Virus record (IMG/VR): IMGVR_UViG_3300037847_002657
Coordinates: 1-20,150 of that record
From: a virus
Strand: one strand, 5' to 3'
DNA length: 20,150 nt
Positions 7,701 through 15,933 of the stretch are shown here, in pieces. The position numbers and the translations under genes are program-made. The notes beneath the pieces were generated by a model. It made no database searches, was not told the DNA's origin, and saw nothing but the letters and a program-made list of their open reading frames with translations. How positions within the stretch are numbered: position 1 is the stretch's first letter; each line of letters starts with the position of its first letter.

Positions 7701-9068
7701 CTGCTCAAAAGCATCGATGTCTACATACTTTTTGAGCTCTTCGAGGGAGAGTGTTTTGAGCTTGATATCACCTGCACGGCCGACAAGGACTTCTGGACCG
7801 TATTTTTTAGCGAGATCTGATGATGGTGAGAAGTACACACCGTCTCCAAGAGGATGAGAGCCTCCACTAGAAACCCTAAAGCCCCCAACTTCGATCTTTC
7901 CTTTGCTGTAAGTTCCGTGATAGATGCCGTCAGGGATCTCTTCAGACTCCCTGATAGCCCTTTTCATGGACTCCAATTCGGTCTGTACTTCTTTAACGTG
8001 ACGATCGAGAACTTCTTCGGCGTGAGCTTTACGTGCGGTAAGGCTGGTATTGCGCTTTTTGAAAGCCTTATCAGCACGGCGCATAGTGCGAATAGCACCG
8101 AGGACTTCGCCTAGTGCATCTACACCCAAACCAAGAACACCACCTTCAGCCATTGCCAGGAGCTTTGCTTCCCAGGGGTTGCTGCCCTCATCGACGCTCA
8201 TAGCGGCGACGAGAGGACCTAGGACGGGAGAGTCATGCTCAATGCCAAACAACTCGGCAGCCTGCTGAACCAAGGTGCCATCTTCTGAATCAGTGACGAT
8301 CAAGTCAGCCAGCATGGAGCGTGGCTGTGCAGCTGCAAGACGTTGCGCCCGGGCAGCAAAAGTACGGCCAGCGGGACCCGAGGCTCCGAGGCCGGGGATC
8401 TTTTTAAGGCCAAACATTGCAGTGTGCAGCTTGAAGCCACCACGTACTAACTTGCCAATCGCAGTGCGGTTTTCACTGACAGTAAAATTCCAATTTGCAC
8501 GCTCATATTCATCTCCATAGATGTCGTCTTCTTCCGAGGCAATGCCCAGCCAGGTTTTGGCGGTATCCCCGATAAGTTCGCCAGTATTTAGAGTCTGATT
8601 GATTGCATCAAGACGACCACCAAGAACAGCACGGACACCTTCAGCAAGGATATCTTCTGATTGGTTGATCTCGCTCTGCCGTTCTTGGAACCTTCTAGTG
8701 CCCTCTTCACGAACATCAGCACGGTCAGAAGCAATCTGTTCGCGTGTGCGTTGGTCACCTTGAAAGGTGTTGTCAATAAAGTCACGGACACCAACAGCGA
8801 TATCCTCCATAAAGCCACCTTCGCGGGCACGCTGGCGTTCAGCCTCCCGCTCAGGATCATCGAGGTATTCTTGGCGTTCAGCTGCTAATGCGTTTTCTCT
8901 TTGTTGTTCAGCTTCTTCTTGGGCTTGCGCCTCCTGCATAGCAAGAGGCAGAGACAGTTGATAGTCAGATTGTTGTTTTGCAAGTGATGCAGCCGCAGCC
9001 GCTTCATCTATTTCAGGGTTGGACAATTCGAGGTCGTCAAGACCTTCAAAACTTGGAGTCTGAGTCAT
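4740..9068 (-). CDS. gp16-like internal virion protein with ADP-ribosyltransferase-like domain (1442 aa)
   Basis: This is the largest protein and sits just before the fibre, the position of T7 gp16, an inner core protein ejected to build the conduit across the envelope. Residues 20-145 are highly charged and probably helical. Residues 380-498 look like an ADP-ribosyltransferase fold: IYHGT with His384, GDGVYFSPSSDLAKKYG with Tyr412, and LEEIVIFDP with Glu485/Glu486, the order and spacing of H-Y-E type transferases such as those inside phage polyvalent proteins. Residues 820-900 and 1040-1075 (KYAVPFVRTPHNLMVYAG) are a long helical region recalling other large podoviral ejection proteins. A hydrophobic segment lies at about 1093-1111. 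I see no N-terminal lytic transglycosylase, which T7 gp16 has. T7 gp16 is 1318 residues. The start ATG at 9068 follows the gp15-like stop by 28 bases. Virion role is confident; enzyme activity is inferred from motifs. Confidence 0.85.
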   Translation of the reverse strand: MTQTPSFEGLDDLELSNPEIDEAAAAASLAKQQSDYQLSLPLAMQEAQAQEEAEQQRENALAAERQEYLDDPEREAERQRAREGGFMEDIAVGVRDFIDNTFQGDQRTREQIASDRADVREEGTRRFQERQSEINQSEDILAEGVRAVLGGRLDAINQTLNTGELIGDTAKTWLGIASEEDDIYGDEYERANWNFTVSENRTAIGKLVRGGFKLHTAMFGLKKIPGLGASGPAGRTFAARAQRLAAAQPRSMLADLIVTDSEDGTLVQQAAELFGIEHDSPVLGPLVAAMSVDEGSNPWEAKLLAMAEGGVLGLGVDALGEVLGAIRTMRRADKAFKKRNTSLTARKAHAEEVLDRHVKEVQTELESMKRAIRESEEIPDGIYHGTYSKGKIEVGGFRVSSGGSHPLGDGVYFSPSSDLAKKYGPEVLVGRAGDIKLKTLSLEELKKYVDIDAFEQPGDALSKVFAKDFDGVRVKGLYDSDNSLEEIVIFDPKVADRITSPREVDTSIDPVQTELDLTATGPRQLTLVDAGLDMTPAQTRILRETQDVVYGGSPDRAPRFEVDEKAARITSNTVEDVAVSQKAVEGFEGATNGRSTKSLFTDAAVKKMTAVASSVEEADGLRRTLSALNSRIDVDEISRRLGQSNEETIAKSFNVIRRFLGAEELSAEEALKTFDDMKGSIGDETFLSREGIFAARTIITDLSMQLNDLAGNSLDLVASGRELPLAQANGIIDRLHGLSRMYKESSVHYASGLQSFQAGPIKIDRAKLGRELGEIDKTFENMRGKLEEGDPQSIKDFQDLAQGLAMADGDPLKQMTVQMLFRELGGKAMIKVMYNSMLSGPITHARNAIGNLSTMVLRPTAMAIGQAMSGDINAAKASISSLSAVVDSFSEALSAGGKAWSTGTPAGGAKFEVHESEVARGLELLKQGATTDSEKRAANFLDMLHTNAVLNAPTRALAAGDDFFKILNARIELKRQTMMETLSETGTLKFDPDKYAKIAQDKIVNGEVKDDGLLRIAKEQTFQQDLEGVAKQVSDLLDSNPLTKYAVPFVRTPHNLMVYAGTYTPGINRFLKEAQDIRSGTDEAAKAMLKGRVAIGYGVLATGFGFAAAGNLTGNGPADPELRKIWLQSNQPQSIKIGDKWVSYASIEPLNVMFAAAADLQHAAPYLKAGEYDRLVSQLQYTFAKAVFERSYMKGLQTAIGYLNPQTVGNVNFAREGLNALNTFIPFSGLRRQMAKALAPDVYEFNNELQASLTRSWPGGNYLSGAESAVDIFTGQRKIDTKDPGILFHFANQFLPFNISQDNSDYVIDKLGELQIDTRTDFGDTYKGLELSAEDRAGINRLVAKGNLHGRLEKLMRSRDFQRQLEEWKKTVDKGITAPRSEQLWYKSITRMISQSRLRAASQYASLPREETDDFGGRLQAARYRKQLQGKGRYDELINFGN

Positions 9069-9096
9069 CTAAGAAATGAGACCCCGCAGAGCCTCT

Positions 9097-11814
9097 TTAA
9101 GAGAACATTTTTGCAATGCGGACGAGCTGAGCTTTCGTAGCATTGCCGGTTTCAAGCAACCGGGCGTGTCTTACGATTGCTTTCTCGTTCATTGATGCGT
9201 AGGTTTTGGGACCTACCCATTGACCGATGCCACTGGTGGCAGTACGGAGTAGATAAAGAGCTAAAGCATCTTGCACTTGAGGCACGAACCGAGTATTCGG
9301 ATCGATGCCTGATTTCTCGACAAGACTGCGAAGAGTTGAGCCGATAAACTGATAACGACCAACGGCGTGTAAGCGGCCTTGGTCACGCCACTGAGTATTC
9401 GTCATAGAGCCATCATCAGACTGAAGATCCATGATTTCCTGAATAGTCAAAGAGGTCAGCTCACGGCCACCATGCTGAGACATCTGACTAAAGCGTCCTG
9501 AGTACATACCCAGCTCTTTGCCAGTTGAATGGCCATCATCGGCGCCATATTGGTTCACAGCGTCATAACCGCCAACGCCGTCGGACTCATAAGTTCCGAT
9601 AACATCTAGGGCCGCCTGTTCGAGTTTCTCAGGCGTAGGGAGTTCAGCCAGACTGGGGATCCCTTTGTATTGCTGTTCGCGTACATAGCTCTTCAGGTCT
9701 ACGTTGATACCGTATGCCTGGCCCTGTTGTTCCAGTAGAACGCGGGGGCTCATGTTTCCAATAGCACCGGCAATAACTTTGACGCGGTCGGGGAGGGCTG
9801 CCTCGCCACCTTGTCGGTAAAGGTCAGCGTACTGCTCAAGCTCTTTACGGTTAAAAATGATGTCACTAACAGGATTAAAGTTATTAGTTTGGTCATCATC
9901 AGTATTATTGAAGTTTGCTTGCTGAAAGTCAAACGTGCTCAATCCTCGGAAGTCACGAATACGTCGACCTGTCTTTTCGCTTGTTCGATAAACCATCTTT
10001 GCCAAGTTTACCGATGGAGTCTCGCTAAACGTGTATTGATATTTGACACCATTCGCCTCGGCACCTTTTTGCCCGTTCTCGATTTCAGTACTAATAGCTT
10101 GCTGCCGTGATTCAATAAACTGGGAGATCTGACCAGACGTTGCTTCGGGATTGAGGCGGATGAAGTTCATAGCCTCTCGAGTAATCCTGCGCTGGATATC
10201 ACCTTCGATAGCAGCGTTCTCATCCCTAGAGCCACCCAGGAGGTTCTCATTTGAACCGAAGCGGGCTTCAGTAGCAGCCTTAGCCAGACGTTTGATGTCA
10301 GATTCGTAGGGCTGAATTGCCTTCTTAAGTTCAGCGGCCTCATTGCCGACAAGCTTGCTGAGCTCGCTGTGTTGAGTAGTGTTGATGATCCCAGACTCAA
10401 AAGCATCACGGACGTCGTCCTCATCGAGTTGACCTTGCTGCGCCTGGTCCATGAGGAGGTCGAAGGCAACATCAGAGTCAGAGGTACCGCCACTGAGGAT
10501 GTCCTTCTCAAAAGCGAATGCGTCCTTACCACCTAGTTCACGAGCTAAGCCGATGTACTTCTCTTCGACTGCACGGATCTTGTCGGGATCAGCCCCTGCC
10601 TCGATCAACTCGCGGTAGCGGGCTTCCTTGTAACCGTTAAGGGTCTCAGTTTTAACGCGGTCCCTACGGACGTTGTCGTTGTGAATGCGGTCTAAGAATT
10701 TGTCCTTAGAATCACGGATCAATTGTCCGGTGGCACCTTTACCTAAGGTGTGACCTGTAGCAAGAGTGTGCTTTTCAAGGGCATCGTAGTCAGCCATGCT
10801 GCCATTTTCTTCGATAGCAGTAAGTACACTTTGCAAAGCACCTTTAGATGCTTGTCCCTTAGTACGGCCACCTACGCCGACAAGTCCTGCATAAGCTTCT
10901 TCAAAAAGGGTTACGGGGCTTTCGCCAGCAAGGACTCCATCAATCACAGCACCATTGACGTTGTCTAAGGCTTCCTGCTCTTGGGCAGCGCGGATGTTTT
11001 GTAGACGCTCACGGATAATTGCATCAGAAGCCCTAGCTGTTGCAGGAATCAAATTGCGTTGAACCACAGCTCGGTTCATGAATTCGATTCCAGCAGACGT
11101 AGCGAACTCACGTTTTGCGATAGCATCGGCAGCACGAAGATCTGCTTCTGTCTCTGCTGTTCTAGGAGTGAAGGTTGTCCCGTCTGGACGGACGATGACA
11201 ACATCGCTATTCATGAACTCGTTCAAGAAGACGCCAATGCTTTGGGAAGCTTGGTATCCGTTTTGGCGCTGAACGTTTACAGTAATGCCTTGCTTTTGTG
11301 CAGGAAGGTGCAGCTCTTGCTGTAAGCCCTTATCCCCTTCTGCAGTTTCGACAGTTGCTTGACCAATGGCAATTTGCTGCTCACTGAACAAAGCTGCACT
11401 ATCCGCAGCCTCTTGAGCTTGAGGTGAGATTTCACCGAGCGAATAACCATCTAGAGGGCTGTTGTAGTATGCGTCTAGTTCACGTTGATATAACTCAGCT
11501 TCATTCTGCTCTTCAAAACGTAATTTTGCGGCTTTTACAGCAGTTTGAGAAAGAGCGAGAAGACCCTTAACAGTGGTCTGTTGAGCTTTTAAATTTGCTC
11601 GTTCAACTGCTTGCTGAGCATTAAGAACAGCAGATTCTAGAGCTTGATCCCGTTGATTGATTTGAATCTCACGGTTTACATTCGCTACTTGTTGTTTTGT
11701 ACGTTGAGCTTCCTGGTTGGAAGTGTCAATAGCAGCAATAGGATTAAAGCCACGGCTCTGGAGAGAACTTTCGTAGTTATCACCATATTGCTCAGAGGTA
11801 TAAATACGAGCCAT
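9097..11814 (-). CDS. gp15-like internal virion protein with C-terminal lysozyme/transglycosylase-like domain (905 aa)
   Basis: By position between gp14-like and gp16-like genes, and by its long helical make-up, this is the equivalent of T7 gp15, a core protein ejected into the periplasm (T7 gp15 is 747 residues). Residues 30-130 are Gln/Ala/Glu-rich and helical. From about residue 735 there is a separate globular domain of the lysozyme-like superfamily: VIGTYESDGVGGYDAVNQYG with candidate catalytic Glu743, then AVGRYQFIGSTLRSL (819-822 = GRYQ), a motif also seen in phage muramidases and transglycosylases of the lambda R type. This would open the murein locally during DNA entry. In T7 that activity is at the N-terminus of gp16, so the hydrolase has a different carrier here. 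The ATG at 11814 is 3 bases after the gp14-like stop. Structural role is firm; the exact hydrolase family is less certain. Confidence 0.87.
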   Translation of the reverse strand: MARIYTSEQYGDNYESSLQSRGFNPIAAIDTSNQEAQRTKQQVANVNREIQINQRDQALESAVLNAQQAVERANLKAQQTTVKGLLALSQTAVKAAKLRFEEQNEAELYQRELDAYYNSPLDGYSLGEISPQAQEAADSAALFSEQQIAIGQATVETAEGDKGLQQELHLPAQKQGITVNVQRQNGYQASQSIGVFLNEFMNSDVVIVRPDGTTFTPRTAETEADLRAADAIAKREFATSAGIEFMNRAVVQRNLIPATARASDAIIRERLQNIRAAQEQEALDNVNGAVIDGVLAGESPVTLFEEAYAGLVGVGGRTKGQASKGALQSVLTAIEENGSMADYDALEKHTLATGHTLGKGATGQLIRDSKDKFLDRIHNDNVRRDRVKTETLNGYKEARYRELIEAGADPDKIRAVEEKYIGLARELGGKDAFAFEKDILSGGTSDSDVAFDLLMDQAQQGQLDEDDVRDAFESGIINTTQHSELSKLVGNEAAELKKAIQPYESDIKRLAKAATEARFGSNENLLGGSRDENAAIEGDIQRRITREAMNFIRLNPEATSGQISQFIESRQQAISTEIENGQKGAEANGVKYQYTFSETPSVNLAKMVYRTSEKTGRRIRDFRGLSTFDFQQANFNNTDDDQTNNFNPVSDIIFNRKELEQYADLYRQGGEAALPDRVKVIAGAIGNMSPRVLLEQQGQAYGINVDLKSYVREQQYKGIPSLAELPTPEKLEQAALDVIGTYESDGVGGYDAVNQYGADDGHSTGKELGMYSGRFSQMSQHGGRELTSLTIQEIMDLQSDDGSMTNTQWRDQGRLHAVGRYQFIGSTLRSLVEKSGIDPNTRFVPQVQDALALYLLRTATSGIGQWVGPKTYASMNEKAIVRHARLLETGNATKAQLVRIAKMFS

Positions 11815-11817
11815 TTC

Positions 11818-12483
11818 TTATGCGAAAGAGGGGATTTCTAAGCCTGCAAGTCCATAGGGATCCAGAATCGGAGCTTGCGTGGGTGCTGAGGTCCGGCTAA
11901 AGGCCTGATTTGCAGCACTTTGTGCTTGATCAAATGCAATGTCTTGTGCGATAGCGCTTTGAAGATCTGCACTTTCGACAGAAGCATTCTGCTGAGCTTG
12001 TGCAAACCCTGCCTGGCGGTCAGCGTCAAGAGACAGCAAACCTACAGACTGACCAGTTGCTCCAGAAGCAAGGATTTTACCTTGTGTGCCAATTGACTTA
12101 GCAAGAATTGCCTGTGATTTGAATGAAGCTTTTACCCGTGCATCTTCTCTTTTTGCCTGCTCTTGTACATAAGTTTTATTGACAGCTTTATTAAAATTGT
12201 CGAGATTTTTGTAGTAGGCAAGTGTAGAAGCTTGCTCCTCTCTCACTCGGCCTTGCTGTTCCGTCAAAGCCCGTTGATTAGCAAGTCGAGCACTCTCAGC
12301 CCTTTGGCGTGTTTGCATCTCCATTTGAGTGCGGGCCTGGGCGGCCTGCATCTGGGCTGCTTGCTGACCTTGAGCAATGCTAGCGACAGTGCTAACTGCG
12401 CTAATCGCGAGTCCGATATTTGTGGCTAAGGCTGCTGATTTGGCCGCCACAGTTGCAGTGGCGCCAGCGGTTACTACACACAT
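11818..12483 (-). CDS. gp14-like internal core protein (221 aa)
   Basis: This small internal virion protein is equivalent to T7 gp14 (196 residues), the outermost core protein, which is ejected first and is thought to form a pore in the outer membrane. The N-terminal 40 residues are Ala/Val/Ile-rich and hydrophobic (residues 10-37, with NIGLAISAVSTVASIA). They are followed by a long Gln/Ala/Arg helix (about 38-90) and a second Ala/Gln-rich part (residues 135-200). This hydrophobic-then-helical layout and the gene position fit gp14. It overlaps the upstream gp13-like gene by 10 bases, with the ATG at 12483 inside the last codons of that gene, and is followed 3 bases later by the gp15-like gene. 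The assignment rests mainly on order and composition. Confidence 0.82.
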   Translation of the reverse strand: MCVVTAGATATVAAKSAALATNIGLAISAVSTVASIAQGQQAAQMQAAQARTQMEMQTRQRAESARLANQRALTEQQGRVREEQASTLAYYKNLDNFNKAVNKTYVQEQAKREDARVKASFKSQAILAKSIGTQGKILASGATGQSVGLLSLDADRQAGFAQAQQNASVESADLQSAIAQDIAFDQAQSAANQAFSRTSAPTQAPILDPYGLAGLEIPSFA

Positions 12484-12923
12484 AGTTTTACTATTTCTAA
12501 GTAGGGCAGGTGTTGCGGACCACTAGGAACAGACCTGATAGCCTTAAAACCGAGCATCCGCAGTAGTTTGTGGTGATACAGGTTCCTGGCGTCTGCAAGG
12601 TTCCAGAGGAGGCGATAGTTGCGCTGTTCTTGTTTAAGCCAACGTTTTGCATGGCGTACAAATGTGTGTGGGTTTAGTTCGACAGCAGGCGTACAAATCA
12701 TCCAGATTTGACCCTTGATATCGGACTCCTTAACAATCCCAGCAACGCCTGCGATCTCGCCTTCAGTATTAAAGAAGGAGACCGCAACGTCGCTTATGAG
12801 AACACTGAAAACGAGGGCTATAGGCGAGTGGCCCAAACCCTCGATTTCTTGGCGATCTTCTGGTCGAAGATTTTTGGCAACTTGCACCGCGTCCTGCACA
12901 GTGGCAGTGCGGATGTGATTCAT
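12474..12923 (-). CDS. gp13-like virion-associated protein, GNAT-like (149 aa)
   Basis: It lies between tail tubular protein B and the gp14-like gene, where T7 has gene 13 (138 residues, needed for virion maturation). The beginning MNHIRTATVQDAVQVAKNLR is the usual first strand and helix of a GNAT acetyltransferase-like fold. Later there are EGEIAGVAGIV (residues about 54-64), GQIWMICTP (about 71-79), and at the end RLLWNLADARNLYHHKLLRMLGFKAI, which resembles the T7 gp13 C-terminal half (LWN ... FLKTIGA). I do not see the Q/R-x-x-G-x-G/A acetyl-CoA loop of active GNAT enzymes, so an active acetyltransferase is doubtful. The start ATG at 12923 overlaps the stop of the upstream gene by one base (TAATG), which implies coupling. 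Confidence 0.75.
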   Translation of the reverse strand: MNHIRTATVQDAVQVAKNLRPEDRQEIEGLGHSPIALVFSVLISDVAVSFFNTEGEIAGVAGIVKESDIKGQIWMICTPAVELNPHTFVRHAKRWLKQEQRNYRLLWNLADARNLYHHKLLRMLGFKAIRSVPSGPQHLPYLEIVKLCV

Positions 12924-15900
12924 TAGATAGGCGTAATGCCTCGGTTGTTGTAATGACCTTCCCAGCTATAACCAGTAATGGCTGAGGGGAATGGGTCGAG
13001 AGCGTTGATGGTGGTTTTTACAATATCTCCGCGACTCATCACAGGTATGGTCTGCGTAGAAATCTCATTTATAGGTGCTTCGTCTGCGTCATAAACGTTA
13101 GAGCGCGTCATGTCTGCGTCTAACTGTTGTTGGTTATATCCGAGCTTGTCGATGATGATTTCATATCGACCTGAGTAGTAGAGATCCAGGTGGAGCAACG
13201 TGACAGTGGGAACGTTTACACGGTCAGCTTTACCTTCTTGAGTTGTGAAAATAGAAGGCAGTGTCACAGTTGCGGTGTATTGAACCCCCAGCACCCAGTC
13301 AGCAGTAAGTAGATCTGTATTTACAATGACATAGTAGTTGTTGTTTACAGAATCATACTCTGGGAAAACCCTACGGAATGTAGACCTAAAATTACCTGAG
13401 GTCACAACCACATTGTAGGTTGCCTCGAAGAACAAGATGCTATCAGGAACAATAATTCTAGTATTGAGAGCATCTTCAACAGAAGTTGTTAGCGTAGATC
13501 CAGCAACAGAAGCATCGAGACGAGGCGTGAACTTTGAAAAACCAACGTCAATAGGAGCTTCATCAGGATCATCTACCAGTTCTGATTTAACGAGAATATG
13601 TTTATCATCTCCTGCTTTCAGGATAATATAGGAGAGATCATCTTCAGTTGCGAACATGTCAACTGAGCCTGGATACTCCCATTTAGTCCACCCAGCTAGC
13701 TGCCTTTCATCACCTTGGTTAAAGAACTTGAAAACATAGACAGTAGGGGTTTTGTCGCCAAATAACATCATATTATTATTTGGCATGACCTCGCCCCATT
13801 CAAAACCATTAGGAAGGTACTCAGGGATTACTCGTGTAATATCAGCAACAACCGGTCGGTTATCTACAGAATCGATAGCCATCTCCATTACCTTTGAATA
13901 TGTTGCACTCTCTGAAACAAATGCAACACTTACGCCAGAATTGAGTGGCCGAACTTTAGATTTATAAAAATAGTTCGAGATCTCTTTCATCTGAATAGTA
14001 GCGCTCGAAAATGCTATCTCATTCGAGCTCATCAGAAATTGACTGAATTCTGCAAATAGAATCAGACCTTTAGGTGACGGTACAGCAGCCTTAAGAATAG
14101 CTGGCTTAGTTGAGCTAGCGGTCATATCAATCGGATCTGCGTCACTAACAGCGATCGCAGAATTCACAAAGAAATTGAAATAATCACCCGGCTGAGACAT
14201 GATCACAGCATCCTCAGAAAGGAAACCTAAACGATTGTTAAAGAAGAACATATCGTTAATAGTCCGTCCAACAAAGGACGGCTCTGGGTTGCTGGTTTCA
14301 TCACCCACTTCACGGCCTTCCCATCCACCTAATGCAGAGGTTGACGTAAGAGCATCAAGCGTAAATGTCCCATCAGCTTGACGGACAAGCGCGTGAGGCA
14401 TTGTGGAGGTGTTCAGATTTGTTTTGATACCAGGGGCTACCGTTTCTTCCCAACTACCAGCACCTGGGACACCAGGAGCCTGCGTAGTAAATTTAACGTA
14501 GTAATCATCAGCTTCAGCCTCTTCAGTATTAGATACTTTCAACACCATGCCATCCCAGCCTTGCTCGGGTAGCTTGGAAATATCACGAGCAAACCCTTTG
14601 ATAGCTCGCATAGCACTATTGACAGTACCACCACGTGTCGAGACGTTAAAATCACCACCACTTGAACGAGTGATTTTAATTACAGGACCAACATTCTCAG
14701 CTGTAAAACCAGAAAGGTTGTTGATGTCGCCAGTAAGGTTTGTTGTAACTTGCGATAAGTTTAATGCTCCAGACGATGTATCCGCTGGCGTTGTAAATGT
14801 TGCGGTACCTAGACTGTTATAAGCATAAGTAAACCTTTCTTTAGTAACTCGGACTGTGAAAGTTTTACCTTGCAACGTTACTTGGACAGTGTCGCCTTTA
14901 CGCCAGCCAGAGCCACCATTTTGAAGGATTGCATCAGCTTGGTAGCGTGAGCGGTAGTGTGCATCTGACTCAATACGTTTTGTTGTTCGAACAATTCTAA
15001 TAACAACGCCATTCGACAAAGTGACGTGATCTCCACGTGGGTTATTATCGCGGAAGCCGAACTTTGAACTTTTTACATATACTCTGTAGGACCTACCACG
15101 ACCATAAGACGTAAGTCCTCTAAGTATAAGGGTGCCATCCCCATAAACATCAAGGTTATCAAAAGTAGGGCGACTGGCCTCATTGACGACCCTAACTTCT
15201 TGGATTTTATATTCTGTGTAGTTGCCGCCTACAAGGTGAGCAGAGCATTGATTGACAAGTCTGAACTGAAGGCCCGTTTTACTCGAATCAGTTGCGTGGG
15301 TTACAGAGTAGTTTTGAGCACCCACTGCTGAGCAGACACCACCGTCTTTTACTTCATACGAGCCGGGGACTACCTCGATACCTGAAGCTTGATAAACTTT
15401 AGAGGGGGATGCACCAGCATCATTGATATCAATGTTGTAGGTAGTGTTGTATGAAACCTGATTAATTACTACTAATGCCTCGTTATCACTTACAGTAGAT
15501 TCATCAGACGACATGGTCACCTGAGTATTTCTGTTTGCTAGAAGCGTATAGTCAGCAATAGTCAAATTAGTGACGTCATCACCTTCTGCATCTGAAAAAT
15601 ATGTAGTGGCTGAACTACCAAGTGTTACTGTCCGCTCAGTTCCAGTGTTAAGGTCCCACACACGTAGGCGGAAGCCACTGGTATCTCGATACATACAAAC
15701 GGCGTACCGTTCATTGTTGTCTCGGAAGATAGGAAACCACTTAGCCTCAGGAGGTATGCCAGTTGCTAGCTCTGCAGTGAATTCAGACCCAGGACGTTTG
15801 CGGCATCCAAAGGTCGGATCCAGGTAAACGTTTTCAGCTGCTCGCACTTGACCAGGCAGCTTGACGGGATCAGGTTGTTGCGAGACCCCACCCAATAGAT

Positions 15901-15928
15901 TTGGGATTTTCTGTGAAATAGCTGCCAT
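12923..15928 (-). CDS. Tail tubular protein B, T7 gp12-like nozzle (1001 aa)
   Basis: This forms the distal nozzle of the short tail and meets the fibres and the host surface. The N-terminus MAAISQKIPNLLGGVSQQPD, with PGQVRAAENVYLDPTFGCRKRPG soon after, is the characteristic start of the T7 gp12 family. Residues about 575-660 (TINDMFFFNNRLGFLSEDAVIMSQPGDYFNFF) are also typical, the 'NRL-x-F' strand followed by a 'S-x-x-GDYFNF' segment. It is longer than T7 gp12 (794 residues). The extra length seems to be beta-rich regions between about residues 150 and 520, which may be additional nozzle domains. The ATG at 15928 follows the tail tubular protein A stop by 5 bases, and the stop overlaps the gp13-like start by one base. 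Confidence 0.95.
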   Translation of the reverse strand: MAAISQKIPNLLGGVSQQPDPVKLPGQVRAAENVYLDPTFGCRKRPGSEFTAELATGIPPEAKWFPIFRDNNERYAVCMYRDTSGFRLRVWDLNTGTERTVTLGSSATTYFSDAEGDDVTNLTIADYTLLANRNTQVTMSSDESTVSDNEALVVINQVSYNTTYNIDINDAGASPSKVYQASGIEVVPGSYEVKDGGVCSAVGAQNYSVTHATDSSKTGLQFRLVNQCSAHLVGGNYTEYKIQEVRVVNEASRPTFDNLDVYGDGTLILRGLTSYGRGRSYRVYVKSSKFGFRDNNPRGDHVTLSNGVVIRIVRTTKRIESDAHYRSRYQADAILQNGGSGWRKGDTVQVTLQGKTFTVRVTKERFTYAYNSLGTATFTTPADTSSGALNLSQVTTNLTGDINNLSGFTAENVGPVIKITRSSGGDFNVSTRGGTVNSAMRAIKGFARDISKLPEQGWDGMVLKVSNTEEAEADDYYVKFTTQAPGVPGAGSWEETVAPGIKTNLNTSTMPHALVRQADGTFTLDALTSTSALGGWEGREVGDETSNPEPSFVGRTINDMFFFNNRLGFLSEDAVIMSQPGDYFNFFVNSAIAVSDADPIDMTASSTKPAILKAAVPSPKGLILFAEFSQFLMSSNEIAFSSATIQMKEISNYFYKSKVRPLNSGVSVAFVSESATYSKVMEMAIDSVDNRPVVADITRVIPEYLPNGFEWGEVMPNNNMMLFGDKTPTVYVFKFFNQGDERQLAGWTKWEYPGSVDMFATEDDLSYIILKAGDDKHILVKSELVDDPDEAPIDVGFSKFTPRLDASVAGSTLTTSVEDALNTRIIVPDSILFFEATYNVVVTSGNFRSTFRRVFPEYDSVNNNYYVIVNTDLLTADWVLGVQYTATVTLPSIFTTQEGKADRVNVPTVTLLHLDLYYSGRYEIIIDKLGYNQQQLDADMTRSNVYDADEAPINEISTQTIPVMSRGDIVKTTINALDPFPSAITGYSWEGHYNNRGITPI

Positions 15929-15933
15929 AAGAA

